Shown: positions 49,295 through 59,079 of the stretch, piece by piece
How the letters are laid out: every line of letters begins with the position of its first letter
Position numbering within the stretch: position 1 is the first letter of the stretch
Assembly: GCA_021156365.1 (NCBI GenBank)
Contig: JAJNDK010000005.1
Location: 288,478 to 352,477, forward strand
DNA: 64,000 nucleotides
Source of the DNA: Bacteroidota bacterium
GTDB taxonomy: Bacteria > Bacteroidota > Bacteroidia > B-17B0 > Aurantibacillaceae
Direction: 5' to 3'
The notes under the pieces: generated by a model
Database searches by the model: none
Told to the model about the DNA's origin: nothing
Seen by the model: the letters and a program-made list of their open reading frames with translations, nothing else
Program-made: the position numbers and the translations under genes

Positions 49295-52228
49295 ATGCTC
49301 CGCAAAAGTTCCATACTGTTCGTATTATTGCTACTGGTAAAACAGATCTACTCCCAATCTTATAATTTCAAAAATTATTCGGTAGAGAACGGATTGCCTT
49401 TTATCCAGATCTTTGCCATTCACCAGGATAGCAGGGGATACCTGTGGACGACGGGTTACGGAGGACTGAGCCGCTTCGATGGAAAAGAATTTATCAATTA
49501 CGGACCAAGGAACGGATTGGCGAATCACTATGCAAGTGCTATTGCCAGCTGCGTGAAAGGGAATCTGTGGATCGGGACAAAAGACGGGCTGAACGAATTT
49601 GTAAACGAAAAAGACTTCCTCACCTATACGATCAAACAAGGGCTTCCATCCAATACCGTACTCTCTCTCGCTTCCGATGAAAAGGAAAAAATGTATGTAG
49701 GCACCGACAAGGGACTTTGTTTTGTAGCAAACGGAGTATTCACCACTATCAAAGAGCTGAACGGATATACGATCAACTGCCTGTTGCACCGATACGACCT
49801 TGGATTGATCATCGGAACAGATAAAGGACTTTTTCAGTACCGGAACAATAAACTTGAAAATTACTGGCCCGACAAGAAAACCCAGCCTGTTAATTGCCTC
49901 TCGTATAACAAAACCGGCTTATGGATCGGGACTCCGCAAGGATTGGTACAACTGGATCCACAAAGCAAAAAAACAGTGGTGTATGGCATCAATAACGGGC
50001 TGATCGATGACAACATTACTTCGCTCACCTGCGATTACAGAGGCAATACCTGGGTAGGAACACACAGTGGTCTCATGCGATTCAACGGAAAAGAATTCGC
50101 TTACTATAAAATATCTTCCGATATCAACAGCAATAATATTCTTAGCTCATCGATCGATTATGAAGAGAACATCTGGTTGGGTACACATGCAGGGATGTTC
50201 AAATACCGCGATGAAGGCTTTGTAAGTTATGGTCAGCAGGATGGGCTCATCGGTACGATGGTGTTCCCCATCATCCGCGATCAGCAGAAAGTTTTATGGG
50301 TAGGCACGGAGCAATTTGGTTTGTTCAAATATGAGAACAATGTTTTTGAACAGATCAAAACACAAAATAAAATTATCGGCGACACCATCAATTGTCTTAC
50401 TATGTTGAATGATAAATTGCTGGTGGGGCATAATGCCGGTTTGACTGTAAAAGATGAACAGGGTTTCCGGCAAATAAAGAATTTTCCACGGGTACATGTG
50501 TACATGCTGCTCAAAGACAGTAAAAATAAATTCTGGGCCGGATCTCTCGGAGCCTTCTATTCATTCGATCTCACGGACAAGTGGGAAGCAATCAATATTC
50601 AAAAATTTCAGGCCCCGGGCAACACAACGGATGATCAGTTTTGGGGGATTGCCGAAGACAAGCAGGGGAAGCTTTGGTTTGCCGCGTATCATTCGGGCCT
50701 CTACAGATACGATGGAACTACGTTTGAGTTTATGCATCAACAGCTCAATATTAAAACCGATGATGTCTTCAACCTGGTAAACGGTAAGGGGAACCTGATA
50801 TATGCGGCATCACTTGACGGGGTGTATGAAATAAATACAGAAACCCTTAAAAGCTTCAATTTTAATGAAACCAACGGCTTAAGCTCCAACCTGGTATACT
50901 CTCTTTTACTGACGAATGGCGGGCATACGCTATGGGCCGGCACCAACCAGGGAGCCTGCAAGATCGACCTTGATGAATTTCACAGTTCGGATAAGATCAG
51001 CGTTGCGACATACGGAAAAGCTGACGGATTCAATGGTGTAGAGTGTAATGTAGGAATGTGGGAAGATCCAGTAGACGGCATTGTTTGGTTTGCCACCGTA
51101 AACGGTCTGGTAAAATACAATCCTAACCAGTTCAGCCGCAACGACAGGGAAGCGAAGCTGAATATCACCAACATTCAACTGTTTTACGAGGATACTGTGT
51201 TGCCCGACAACAGCGTTCTTCCCTACGATCTGAATAATATCAGCTTTCATTATATCGGTATTTGCCTGAGCAATCCTGAAAAAGTGCGCTATATACATAA
51301 GCTGGAAGGTTTTGATAAATACTGGAGCCCGGAAACGGATGAAAATGTAACACGCTACAGCAACCTGCCTCCGGGCAATTACACGTTCAAAGTGCGCTGC
51401 TCCAACAATGAAGGGATCTGGAACCAACCTATTTTTTTCAATTTTACCATCAAACGACCCTATTATCAGCAATGGTGGTTTATTGTATCGGTGGTAGGAT
51501 TTGTGGTAAGTATTATCATCCTGATCTTCCGCCTCCGCATCAATCAGCTGAAGCGCGAACAAGGGAAAGAAACCGAAAAGCAGATCGAGATCTCGAAGAA
51601 TCAGCTGAAAGCATTGCGTTCGCAAATGAATCCGCATTTTATGTTCAACTCCCTTAATTCTATCCAGAATTATATTGTGAACAACAAAGACGACAGGGCG
51701 ATCCTCTATCTCAACAAATTTGCCAAGCTCATGCGTATGATCCTGAACAATTCCGAAAAATCGGTGGTCACCCTGCGTGAAGAATTAGACGCAATGCGTC
51801 TGTATATAGAATTGGAGCAGATGCGTTTTCAAAACACATTTCAATATGAGATCAATGTGAACGGAGAGATCGACCAGGATTTTGAACAGATCCCTACGAT
51901 GCTGATACAACCCTATGTGGAAAACGCGATCCTGCACGGATTGAACCCGAAAAAGGAAGAAGGGCTTTTAAAGATCGAGATACGCCTGGCAGGTGGTGTG
52001 ATGATCTGCTCGATCATTGACAACGGGATCGGCAGGGAAAAATCAGCTGAAATGAAGCGTAACTCGGCCAAAGAGCACAAATCGATGGGCATGGACATTA
52101 CCAAACAGCGCCTGCAGATCCTCAATTCCGTTAATAATTCGAACCTCAGTGTACGCATAAATGACCTAAAAGATGAAAAAGGTTTGCCAGCGGGGACAAA
52201 AGTTGATATATTTATTCCGATAACTTAA
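49295..52228 (+). CDS. Propeller-sensor LytS-type histidine kinase
   Basis: 977 residues. Signal peptide MLRKSSILFVLLLLVKQIYSQ; about 600 residues of two-component-regulator propeller repeats (GLPFIQIFAIHQDSRGYLWTTGYGGLSRFDG, many GLWIGT/LWVGT blades); a Y_Y_Y domain (about 655-725, YSNLPPGNYTFKVRCSNNEGIWN); one membrane helix (about 730-752); then a LytS-type kinase with LKALRSQMNPHFMFNSLNSIQNYI (His781), NAILHGLNP (N box) and IDNGIGREKS (G box). The large periplasmic propeller senses an unknown ligand, often a polysaccharide. The partner response regulator follows after 10 bp. All kinase motifs are intact. Confidence 0.93.
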   Translation: MLRKSSILFVLLLLVKQIYSQSYNFKNYSVENGLPFIQIFAIHQDSRGYLWTTGYGGLSRFDGKEFINYGPRNGLANHYASAIASCVKGNLWIGTKDGLNEFVNEKDFLTYTIKQGLPSNTVLSLASDEKEKMYVGTDKGLCFVANGVFTTIKELNGYTINCLLHRYDLGLIIGTDKGLFQYRNNKLENYWPDKKTQPVNCLSYNKTGLWIGTPQGLVQLDPQSKKTVVYGINNGLIDDNITSLTCDYRGNTWVGTHSGLMRFNGKEFAYYKISSDINSNNILSSSIDYEENIWLGTHAGMFKYRDEGFVSYGQQDGLIGTMVFPIIRDQQKVLWVGTEQFGLFKYENNVFEQIKTQNKIIGDTINCLTMLNDKLLVGHNAGLTVKDEQGFRQIKNFPRVHVYMLLKDSKNKFWAGSLGAFYSFDLTDKWEAINIQKFQAPGNTTDDQFWGIAEDKQGKLWFAAYHSGLYRYDGTTFEFMHQQLNIKTDDVFNLVNGKGNLIYAASLDGVYEINTETLKSFNFNETNGLSSNLVYSLLLTNGGHTLWAGTNQGACKIDLDEFHSSDKISVATYGKADGFNGVECNVGMWEDPVDGIVWFATVNGLVKYNPNQFSRNDREAKLNITNIQLFYEDTVLPDNSVLPYDLNNISFHYIGICLSNPEKVRYIHKLEGFDKYWSPETDENVTRYSNLPPGNYTFKVRCSNNEGIWNQPIFFNFTIKRPYYQQWWFIVSVVGFVVSIIILIFRLRINQLKREQGKETEKQIEISKNQLKALRSQMNPHFMFNSLNSIQNYIVNNKDDRAILYLNKFAKLMRMILNNSEKSVVTLREELDAMRLYIELEQMRFQNTFQYEINVNGEIDQDFEQIPTMLIQPYVENAILHGLNPKKEEGLLKIEIRLAGGVMICSIIDNGIGREKSAEMKRNSAKEHKSMGMDITKQRLQILNSVNNSNLSVRINDLKDEKGLPAGTKVDIFIPIT

Positions 52229-52238
52229 ACTATGAAAC

Positions 52239-52991
52239 ATGATACGAGCGGTTATTATTGAAGACGAAGCCCAAAGCAGGGAGTTACTCAGTGCTTTGGT
52301 TACAAAAAACTGTGAAGGCGTTACGGTGGTAGATACCGCCAGCAACGTGGAAGCAGGTATTGAGATCATCCGGAAGCATGTGCCCGACCTGGTGTTCCTG
52401 GACATTTCGATGCCCGACGGGACCGGGTTCGATCTGCTCGGCAAAGTAGCCGATCATAAGTTCGAGATCATTTTTACCACGGCCACCGACAAACATGCGT
52501 TGAAAGCCATCAAGTATTCCGCGCTGGATTATATGCTCAAGCCCATCGATGTGGAAGAGCTGAAAGCTGCCGTGGAAAAAGTGAAGCATAAAAAAACAAG
52601 CGCTCCGGGTGTGGAGAACCTTGCTTTCCTTTTGCAGAGCCTCAAACAAAAGAACGACAATTATTCCAAGATCACCTTGCCAACCGGCAATGCCTATGAG
52701 ATCGTGAACGTTCCGGATATTATCCGTTGCGAAGCGGAAGGCAGCTATACCAATTTCTACATGACGGGAAATAAAAAGATCATGGTTTCGGCGAGCATGA
52801 AACATTACGAAGACCTGCTTCCGGAAAATGATTTTATCCGTATCCATCATCATCACCTCATCAATATGAACCACGTAGTTCGGTTCCTGAAAGTGGACGG
52901 AGGGTATGCGATCATGAGCGATGGCACACAGTTAGAGATCTCGAGAAGGAAAAAAGATTCCTTTATTGAGCGACTGAACAAAATGGCTTAA
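52239..52991 (+). CDS. LytTR-family response regulator
   Basis: 250 residues. Receiver domain at 1-118 with acidic pocket Glu8-Asp9, phosphoacceptor Asp55 in LVFLDISMPDG, and Lys in DYMLKPID. LytTR DNA-binding domain from about 145 to 250 (ITLPTGNAYEIVNVPDIIRCEAEGSYTNFYM, FIRIHHHHLINMNHVVRF, LEISRRKKDSFIERL). It follows the kinase after 10 bp and is expected to be phosphorylated by it, binding 21-bp-spaced direct repeats such as those at 49213 and 63884. Target genes beyond its own operon are unknown. Confidence 0.93.
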   Translation: MIRAVIIEDEAQSRELLSALVTKNCEGVTVVDTASNVEAGIEIIRKHVPDLVFLDISMPDGTGFDLLGKVADHKFEIIFTTATDKHALKAIKYSALDYMLKPIDVEELKAAVEKVKHKKTSAPGVENLAFLLQSLKQKNDNYSKITLPTGNAYEIVNVPDIIRCEAEGSYTNFYMTGNKKIMVSASMKHYEDLLPENDFIRIHHHHLINMNHVVRFLKVDGGYAIMSDGTQLEISRRKKDSFIERLNKMA

Positions 52992-53007
52992 GCTGTTTAC
53001 TTGTTTT

Positions 53008-53091
53008 CACGCAAAGACGCAGAGAGCGCAAAGCATAGATAATCCAAGGGTAAAGACTATGTTTAACGCTTCTGTTGGTGTTGTCACCAAC
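53008..53091. repeat. CGCAAAG array and GTTGGTG/CACCAAC hairpin
   Basis: CACGCAAAGACGCAGAGAG, then CGCAAAG (53008-53033), is the same word type as at 10275. At 53074-53091 a perfect 7-bp hairpin GTTGGTG-TTGT-CACCAAC. Both lie between convergent genes; no U run follows. Confidence 0.45.
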
Positions 53092-53108
53092 AAGGGCAAA
53101 GTTGCAGA

Positions 53109-54101
53109 TCAAGAGATCCCGTGCTTTTTATCCGGCAGCATGTTCGATATGTTCCACTCCACACGCTTTACAAAAGGAGCTTTTCTCACTTTGCATTCCA
53201 TCAGCGGACACACGCCGCAGGAATAAGGAGGAACGCAGGGATCGGCGTGAATAAAGAATTCCATCTTTTCGTGCATCCTGCTTTTGATAAGCCGCCCGAT
53301 CGCATCCACCTCATCGTGCGATTCACTTAAGCTATCGTACCAGGGCAGGGTAACATGACAATCGATGTGCAGATGCTCGCCGTACTTAATTACACGCAGG
53401 TTGTGAATATCGATCCATTTATCCTGCTTGTTTTGTTCTAACAGTACTGCCACCTCATTTATACTTTCAACATCTGCTTTGTCCAGCAGGTTATCAATGG
53501 ATTCTTTTACGAGCCGCACACCCGAGTACATGATCAGTCCTCCTACGAGAATGGTGATGATGTAATCGATCCAGACAAGCCCCGTGAGCTGTATGAGCAG
53601 CAGGCCTGCAACAATGGCCACGCTCGACCAGGTATCGCTCAGTAAATGTTTTCCTTCTGCTACAAGTGTTGTCGATTTTTCTTTTTTTCCTTTTGTAAGT
53701 AAGATCCGACCGAGGATAAAATTGATCCCTCCTGCAAAAACAGTGAGGTACAAACCCCAGTCGATGTGCTGCAATTCGGTTTTCGTGAAAAAAGAAAGCG
53801 TGCCTTTGAACACCATCGCAATACCCGCGATCAGTATCATGGAACCTTCAAAGCCGGAAGAAAGGAATTCGATCTTCCCGTGCCCGTAGGGATGGTCCTC
53901 ATCCTTGGGCCTGGCTGCATAATAAATGCTGTAGAGGGAAAATGCACCGGTGGCAATATTTACAATGGATTCAACGGCATCCGTGAGAATGGAATTGGAA
54001 GAAGTAAGGAAATACGCAAGGAATTTTACACCAAACAAAAAAACACCAACCGCCAGAACGATCTTCATCAACCGGCTTTTATCAGTGTTTGTTGTTGACA
54101 T
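53109..54101 (-). CDS. Cation diffusion facilitator transporter
   Basis: 330 residues with about six membrane segments, exporting divalent metal by proton antiport. The TM5 site is HLLSDTWSSV (HxxxD). In TM2 the usual H/DxxxD is replaced by Glu44-xxx-Asn48 (TDAVESIVNIA). HPYGHGKIEF is the conserved loop. The cytoplasmic C-terminal domain has IHNLRVIKYGEHLHIDCHVTLPW, then a Cys cluster ADPCVPPYSCGVCPLMECKVR absent from the canonical E. coli proteins. The metal may therefore differ from Zn/Fe. It starts 10 bp after the threonine aldolase stop, so they are one operon. Confidence 0.9.
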   Translation of the reverse strand: MSTTNTDKSRLMKIVLAVGVFLFGVKFLAYFLTSSNSILTDAVESIVNIATGAFSLYSIYYAARPKDEDHPYGHGKIEFLSSGFEGSMILIAGIAMVFKGTLSFFTKTELQHIDWGLYLTVFAGGINFILGRILLTKGKKEKSTTLVAEGKHLLSDTWSSVAIVAGLLLIQLTGLVWIDYIITILVGGLIMYSGVRLVKESIDNLLDKADVESINEVAVLLEQNKQDKWIDIHNLRVIKYGEHLHIDCHVTLPWYDSLSESHDEVDAIGRLIKSRMHEKMEFFIHADPCVPPYSCGVCPLMECKVRKAPFVKRVEWNISNMLPDKKHGIS

Positions 54102-54111
54102 GCAAGTTTGT

Positions 54112-55128
54112 TTATAGTCCGGCTATTATTTTTTTTACGTCTGCCAGCATATCATCCGTAAAATCAAGATGCGTAACAAGCCGGATCGTTTGCGGTCCAA
54201 ACACCGAAACTCTCAGGTTTTTCGCTGATAGTTTCTTTTCAAAATCAGCGGCACTTGTACCGGCACGAAGGTTAAAAATGACAATGTTTGTTTCTACCGG
54301 CAATACCGATTCCACATACGCTGAAGCTGCAACGATATCACGAAGTTCTTTTGCCCGCCGGTGATCTTCCTTCAGCCTGTTTATATTATGATCCAAAGCA
54401 TAAATTCCTGCTGCTGCAATGTATCCTGCCTGCCGCATTCCGCCGCCAAATACTTTGCGCACCCGGCGCGCCTGTTTTATAAATTCCTTGTTCCCCAGTA
54501 ACAGTGAGCCCATGGGCGTTCCAAGACCTTTCGACAGGCAGATGGAAATGCTGTCGAACTGGCTGCCCCAGTCCTTCGCTGATTCATTGGTCTCTACCAG
54601 CGCATTAAAGATCCTTGCCCCGTCGAGATGCAAAGCCAGTTTCTTTTCCCTGCACAAATGGCTTACCGGTTTCACCTCATCCAGGCGATACATACTTCCG
54701 CCTGCTTTGTTCACTGTGTTTTCAAGCGAAACCAGCGATGTGCGGCACAGCCAGTCATAGTCGCCGTTTATATTCTGTGCAATTTGCTCTGCTGTAATCT
54801 TGCCCCTGTTTCCCTGCAGTATCTTTGCCTGCACGCCGGAGTTAAAAGAGATCCCGCCACCTTCGTAATTGTAGATATGTGAATTGGTATCACACAGCAA
54901 TTCGTCGCCCTGGCGGGTATGCACCTTGATAGCGATCTGGTTGGTCATGGTGCCGCTGGGACAAAAAAGCGCGTTCTCCATACCGAACATCGTTGCAGCT
55001 TTTTCTTCCAGTTTCAGTACGGTTGGATCTTCTACAAACACATCATCACCCACTTCGGCATCGAACATCGCCTGCAACATTTCTTTGGAAGGTTTGGTAA
55101 CAGTATCGCTTCTTAAATCTATTGCCAT
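54112..55128 (-). CDS. ltaE: Low-specificity L-threonine aldolase
   Basis: 338 residues. A PLP enzyme cleaving L-threonine to glycine and acetaldehyde. MAIDLRSDTVTKPSKEM is the family start; His84 (SHIYNYEGGG) stacks on PLP, LHLDGARIFNA carries Asp169 and Arg172, and Lys200 in LSKGLGTP forms the Schiff base. Complete and of normal length. First gene of a two-gene operon with the CDF transporter (10 bp apart). Substrate specificity beyond threonine cannot be told. Confidence 0.94.
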   Translation of the reverse strand: MAIDLRSDTVTKPSKEMLQAMFDAEVGDDVFVEDPTVLKLEEKAATMFGMENALFCPSGTMTNQIAIKVHTRQGDELLCDTNSHIYNYEGGGISFNSGVQAKILQGNRGKITAEQIAQNINGDYDWLCRTSLVSLENTVNKAGGSMYRLDEVKPVSHLCREKKLALHLDGARIFNALVETNESAKDWGSQFDSISICLSKGLGTPMGSLLLGNKEFIKQARRVRKVFGGGMRQAGYIAAAGIYALDHNINRLKEDHRRAKELRDIVAASAYVESVLPVETNIVIFNLRAGTSAADFEKKLSAKNLRVSVFGPQTIRLVTHLDFTDDMLADVKKIIAGL

Positions 55129-55207
55129 ATCAAAATATATTAAAGCCTAAATATAAGCAGAGCGGATCAAATCAACGTGGTAAAAAGGAATTAAAAAAGG
55201 GGAAAGA

Positions 55208-57877
55208 TCAGGGATTCTTTTTGGGGACATAGTTGGCATTGTAAAACGCCTTGTATTCAGCAATGTTCTTTCTCTTGATCAGTTTTACCATATTATCGGT
55301 AGAGATACTGAATACACTCATCACTTCTTTCTGCAGGTCGGCAAACACATCCGGTTTCTTCATGATAAAATCACTGTAGGATAGCACATCCTCTTTGTTA
55401 TCGAAGGTTTTCAGGAATACTACCGTTTCGGTACCTATGATCAGGGTTTGTGCCAGGTATTTTTTTCCACTGAAATACTGCGTATTGAAATCGGAGAGCT
55501 TGATCTTGAATTTGCTTACCTCGCCACGGTTCTGAGGAATTACCACCACCCAGTAATGTTCGATGCTGTCCCGCACTTTATAGGCATCCGGATCCATCAC
55601 CACTGGTTTCACCTTATTCGTATCCACCACTGCCGCATTCGGATTTTTTGCTTTTTGAATTGCATCCAGCATCGCTTTGGCAGGCGTATACACCGCATCG
55701 TCCGGGTATTTGGCAACTACCAGCTTCAACGCTCTTTCCGTTGAATCCAGCGGCTGTGTACGGCTGATACAAAGCGCGCGCAGGTAAGCGAATTTAGGCG
55801 TGAACTCATTTTTGGAATACTTACGAAGCGCCTCATCGGTATTGGCCAGCGCCTGCCCGAAATTGGCCTGCGTATACAGGTCGTATGTTTTGGAATAGAA
55901 AGCCTCTACTTCGTTCTTTTTCGCATTTACTGCATTGGCAAAATTCGGGTCCTTGATGATCAGCGCATAATCGCTGTCCGGGTAGCGCGCCAGGATCAGA
56001 TTTTTCATTTCATCCGCTTTGGCTTGGTTCTTTTCCAGCAGGTAGATCCTGTACATCTGGTAATAGCTGGATGCTTCGTATTTATTGCCCGGATATTTTT
56101 CATTCATCCGCGTGAAGGTATTCACCGCACGTTTGTTGTTGCTCAGCTGCTCCCTGTAAATAGTTCCCAGTGCGTAATACGATTCGAGGATCTGCTTATG
56201 GGCAGTGTCCTGCTGAGCTTTCGTAAGCGGAATGTCTTTGAGGTAAAAAGCTACTGTTTTTGTATTGGTTATAACCGAATCTTTTTTTGCTTTGGTGCTG
56301 TCAATGGCTGTGTCGCTGCTGTCAGTACCATTCTGCCACGGCTCAATGGTGCTTTGTTTGTTCAGCCTTCTCCAGTTGTCTTCGTTCTTCCGCTGGTTAC
56401 CCCACTTCTTGATAAAATCGTTGATCCCGAATAATTTTGTCTGCGGATTGTAGAAATACCAGGCGCCTGTTCCTGCGGTTGGCTGAAAAGTATTGGGAGC
56501 ATTTCCCTGGTTATCCGGATTGTTATTATCTGCCTGCTGTTGTTCTTTTAATTCCTTCTCTTTCTGTTCCTGCTCTTCTATCTTCGCGATCATCTTACGG
56601 ATCGCATTGTTACGGGTGGCCGTATCCATATCCGCCAGCTTCAGCAAACTATCCTTTTCCCTGATCGTGGTGATATGCCCAACAAGCACATCGAGGCTTT
56701 TTTGTTTGTTCACGATCTCTTTATAGCCCGGGTAATCATCTTTCATAAAGACCAGCGTACTGTCGTAATATGTTTTGGAGGAAGGGAAATCTTCTCTGTC
56801 GAAGCTCATCTCGGCAATACGCAGATAGGATTTTGATTTCTGTACATTGTTTGTTTTACTGTTGGCAGCCGATTGCTTGTAATATCCGAACGCCACATCG
56901 TAGTTCTGATCACGCTCTTCCAGCTGGCCGAGGGTATAATAGATCACATCTTTGTACTCTTCGTTCTTCACATCCTTCAGCATCTTCAACAAATTGTACT
57001 TCAGTTTTTTTGCTGTAGCAGGAGTGTATTCAGCAAGCAGGGCCAGCTTGATCCGGGTGTTGAACTCCATCTCATACGCCGGTTTTTTCGCCAGTGTTTT
57101 TTTGTATTGAGCAACGGCCTTTTTTGTTTCTTCCTCTCCTTTTACTTCGTACAATTGGCCCAGGATGAAATGGAAACGCGCTTTTTTCTTTTTGTTTTTG
57201 GTGTGAGAGATCGCTTCGTTCAGTTTTTTGATCGCTTCTTCTGTAAGTCCCTGCTTGATATAGAACTCCGCGTGCAGCGCATCAAATTCACCTTTGAATT
57301 GTTTCGGGAATTTCGGATCGTTCTTGATCAGGTTGATATAAGGATCCGACTGGGAAAGCAATCCCATTTCATTGTATGTTTTTACCAGCCACAGCCAGGC
57401 TTCGTATTTTTCCTTGCTTTTGTAGGATGCTGCCACAAACTCAAAGGTTTCTATGGCAGAGAAGAATTCGCGTTTGTAAAAATGTGCCTTTCCTAATTCC
57501 ATCCAGGCATTATCGATCCATTTTACTGCACCGAACACCTCTACTTTTGTTTTTTTATCTTTAATCGCATGGCGTGTGATGCACAGTGAAGATTTTTTGA
57601 TCACGCGGTCCATTTCGGGATAGATCTCTTTGCTTGTTTCCTTATCACCATAGATGAACACCGGCAACAATTTGGTGTAATCGTCCTTGTGATTTTCTTC
57701 CAGCTTGGTCACGCCCTCTTTCATGCTTTCCTTGGCATAAAAATACACGTTGAATCGGGAAGTCATGTTGTGGTAACCCCGGTTGATCGGTTTGTTTTTA
57801 TATTGCGTACACGCAACAAAAAGCAACGAAAAAAATAGCAGGAGTGCTGCCGCGTTATGTATGGATTTTCTGATCAC
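55208..57877 (-). CDS. porW: T9SS lipoprotein PorW/SprE-like
   Basis: 889 residues from GTG 57877. A longer frame begins at a TTG (57910) inside the TATTTTTG promoter element, while the GTG directly opens a lipoprotein signal (IRKSIHNAAALLLFFSLLFVAC, lipid Cys23). The N-terminal block YHNMTSRFNVYFYAKESMKEG, YGDKETSKEIYPEMDRVIKKSS and VKWIDNAWMELGKAHFYKREFFSAIETFEFVAASY is diagnostic of SprE/PorW. TPR repeats run to about 420 and again near 620-800. The C-terminal ~170 residues form a separate domain ending YKAFYNANYVPKKNP. PorW/SprE is needed for T9SS secretion, probably linking the PorLM-type motor to the outer-membrane ring. Divergent from an M23 peptidase. Confidence 0.92.
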   Translation of the reverse strand: MIRKSIHNAAALLLFFSLLFVACTQYKNKPINRGYHNMTSRFNVYFYAKESMKEGVTKLEENHKDDYTKLLPVFIYGDKETSKEIYPEMDRVIKKSSLCITRHAIKDKKTKVEVFGAVKWIDNAWMELGKAHFYKREFFSAIETFEFVAASYKSKEKYEAWLWLVKTYNEMGLLSQSDPYINLIKNDPKFPKQFKGEFDALHAEFYIKQGLTEEAIKKLNEAISHTKNKKKKARFHFILGQLYEVKGEEETKKAVAQYKKTLAKKPAYEMEFNTRIKLALLAEYTPATAKKLKYNLLKMLKDVKNEEYKDVIYYTLGQLEERDQNYDVAFGYYKQSAANSKTNNVQKSKSYLRIAEMSFDREDFPSSKTYYDSTLVFMKDDYPGYKEIVNKQKSLDVLVGHITTIREKDSLLKLADMDTATRNNAIRKMIAKIEEQEQKEKELKEQQQADNNNPDNQGNAPNTFQPTAGTGAWYFYNPQTKLFGINDFIKKWGNQRKNEDNWRRLNKQSTIEPWQNGTDSSDTAIDSTKAKKDSVITNTKTVAFYLKDIPLTKAQQDTAHKQILESYYALGTIYREQLSNNKRAVNTFTRMNEKYPGNKYEASSYYQMYRIYLLEKNQAKADEMKNLILARYPDSDYALIIKDPNFANAVNAKKNEVEAFYSKTYDLYTQANFGQALANTDEALRKYSKNEFTPKFAYLRALCISRTQPLDSTERALKLVVAKYPDDAVYTPAKAMLDAIQKAKNPNAAVVDTNKVKPVVMDPDAYKVRDSIEHYWVVVIPQNRGEVSKFKIKLSDFNTQYFSGKKYLAQTLIIGTETVVFLKTFDNKEDVLSYSDFIMKKPDVFADLQKEVMSVFSISTDNMVKLIKRKNIAEYKAFYNANYVPKKNP

Positions 57878-57907
57878 TGTCTGTTTATCACGGATAGAGA
57901 AGGATAG

Positions 57908-57915
57908 CAAAAATA
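57908..57915 (-). promoter_or_regulatory. -7 promoter element of porW
   Basis: Minus strand TATTTTTG, exact match, 30 nt before the GTG start at 57877. It overlaps the TTG of the longer frame and thus argues against that start. Confidence 0.5.
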
Positions 57916-58020
57916 AGGGTTTTATAACGAAAAAAAACGCTATTTATTGCTTTTATATGTTTTTAAGATTCAAAAAAGATTGTTTTTATTTCTTTTTTAG
58001 GATATTTACGGCTCCGCGCG

Positions 58021-58893
58021 ATGGAAAACAAAGAAAAAAAGAAACGATCCTGGTCAGAAAAGCTGAAAAATCACTACCGCCTGGTGGTGCTCAACGACGA
58101 CACGTTCGAGGAAAAATTTGCCCTTCGCCTCACGCCACTCGGGATCCTGATCCTAATGAGCTGCATTACCATTCTGATGACTTTCCTTGTTATAAGTCTT
58201 GTTGCTTTTACTCCCCTGCGCGAATATATTCCGGGTTATGGAAATGTGGACCAGAAACGTGAACTGATCGCACTTACTGCGCGGGCCGATTCGCTCGAAC
58301 AAAGTATGGCTGCCAAAGACTGGTTCATCCAGAATATTTCCGATGTGCTTTCGGGCAAAACAGAGGGAAAACCGGCAAAACCACTGAAAGATACAGCTGT
58401 CAACTATTCGGGGCTGAATGTGAAGCCTTCCGCGAACGACTCCCTGCTCCGCAACGAGATCGAATCGGCCGATAAATACTCGCTGAGCATTTCCGATAAA
58501 TCAAAACCGGTGAGCAGTATCAGCAGCTTCGTATTTTTCAGCCCGGTAAAAGGCGTGGTGACCGAGTCATTCAACCTTCGCCAGGAACATTACGGAGTGG
58601 ATATTGCCGCTCCCGAAAATGAGTTCATCAAATCCACACTCGACGGAACAGTTGTGTTTGCAGGCTTTACAAGCGCCGATGGGTATGTGATACAGATCCA
58701 GCACAGCAACAATCTGATGAGCGTATACAAACACAATTCGGAGATCGCCGTGAAAGTGGGTGATTATGTGAAGGCGGGAAAACCGATCGCTATCATTGGT
58801 AATAGCGGGGAGACGAGCAATGGCCCGCATTTGCATTTTGAATTGTGGTACAATGGTAATCCGATCAATCCGCAGGATTACGTGGTTTTTTAA
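58021..58893 (+). CDS. M23-family peptidoglycan endopeptidase
   Basis: 290 residues. A basic cytoplasmic head, one membrane helix (about 41-63), a helical stalk (about 75-115) and a LytM domain (about 170-290). Zinc ligands are complete: His190 and Asp194 in EHYGVDIAAP and His270/His272 in NGPHLHFELW. It should cleave peptide cross-bridges in the periplasm. It is divergent from porW (143 bp between starts), a neighbour pairing seen in other T9SS bacteria. No recognised start other than the ATG. Confidence 0.92.
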   Translation: MENKEKKKRSWSEKLKNHYRLVVLNDDTFEEKFALRLTPLGILILMSCITILMTFLVISLVAFTPLREYIPGYGNVDQKRELIALTARADSLEQSMAAKDWFIQNISDVLSGKTEGKPAKPLKDTAVNYSGLNVKPSANDSLLRNEIESADKYSLSISDKSKPVSSISSFVFFSPVKGVVTESFNLRQEHYGVDIAAPENEFIKSTLDGTVVFAGFTSADGYVIQIQHSNNLMSVYKHNSEIAVKVGDYVKAGKPIAIIGNSGETSNGPHLHFELWYNGNPINPQDYVVF

Positions 58894-59079
58894 AAATTTC
58901 TGGTTTCGCGTTTCGGGTTGTAATTCGTATAGAAGGTCAATGACCTCCGCTCAGCCATCCTCTTAAGGCAATTTCGTGATATTACTGTTTTTTTGAATGC
59001 ATTTATATCTGACAAGGATATTCTGGATCTGAAATTTGTTCTTTGTAATTGGTAGCTGAGGCTCTCGAAGCCACCTATA

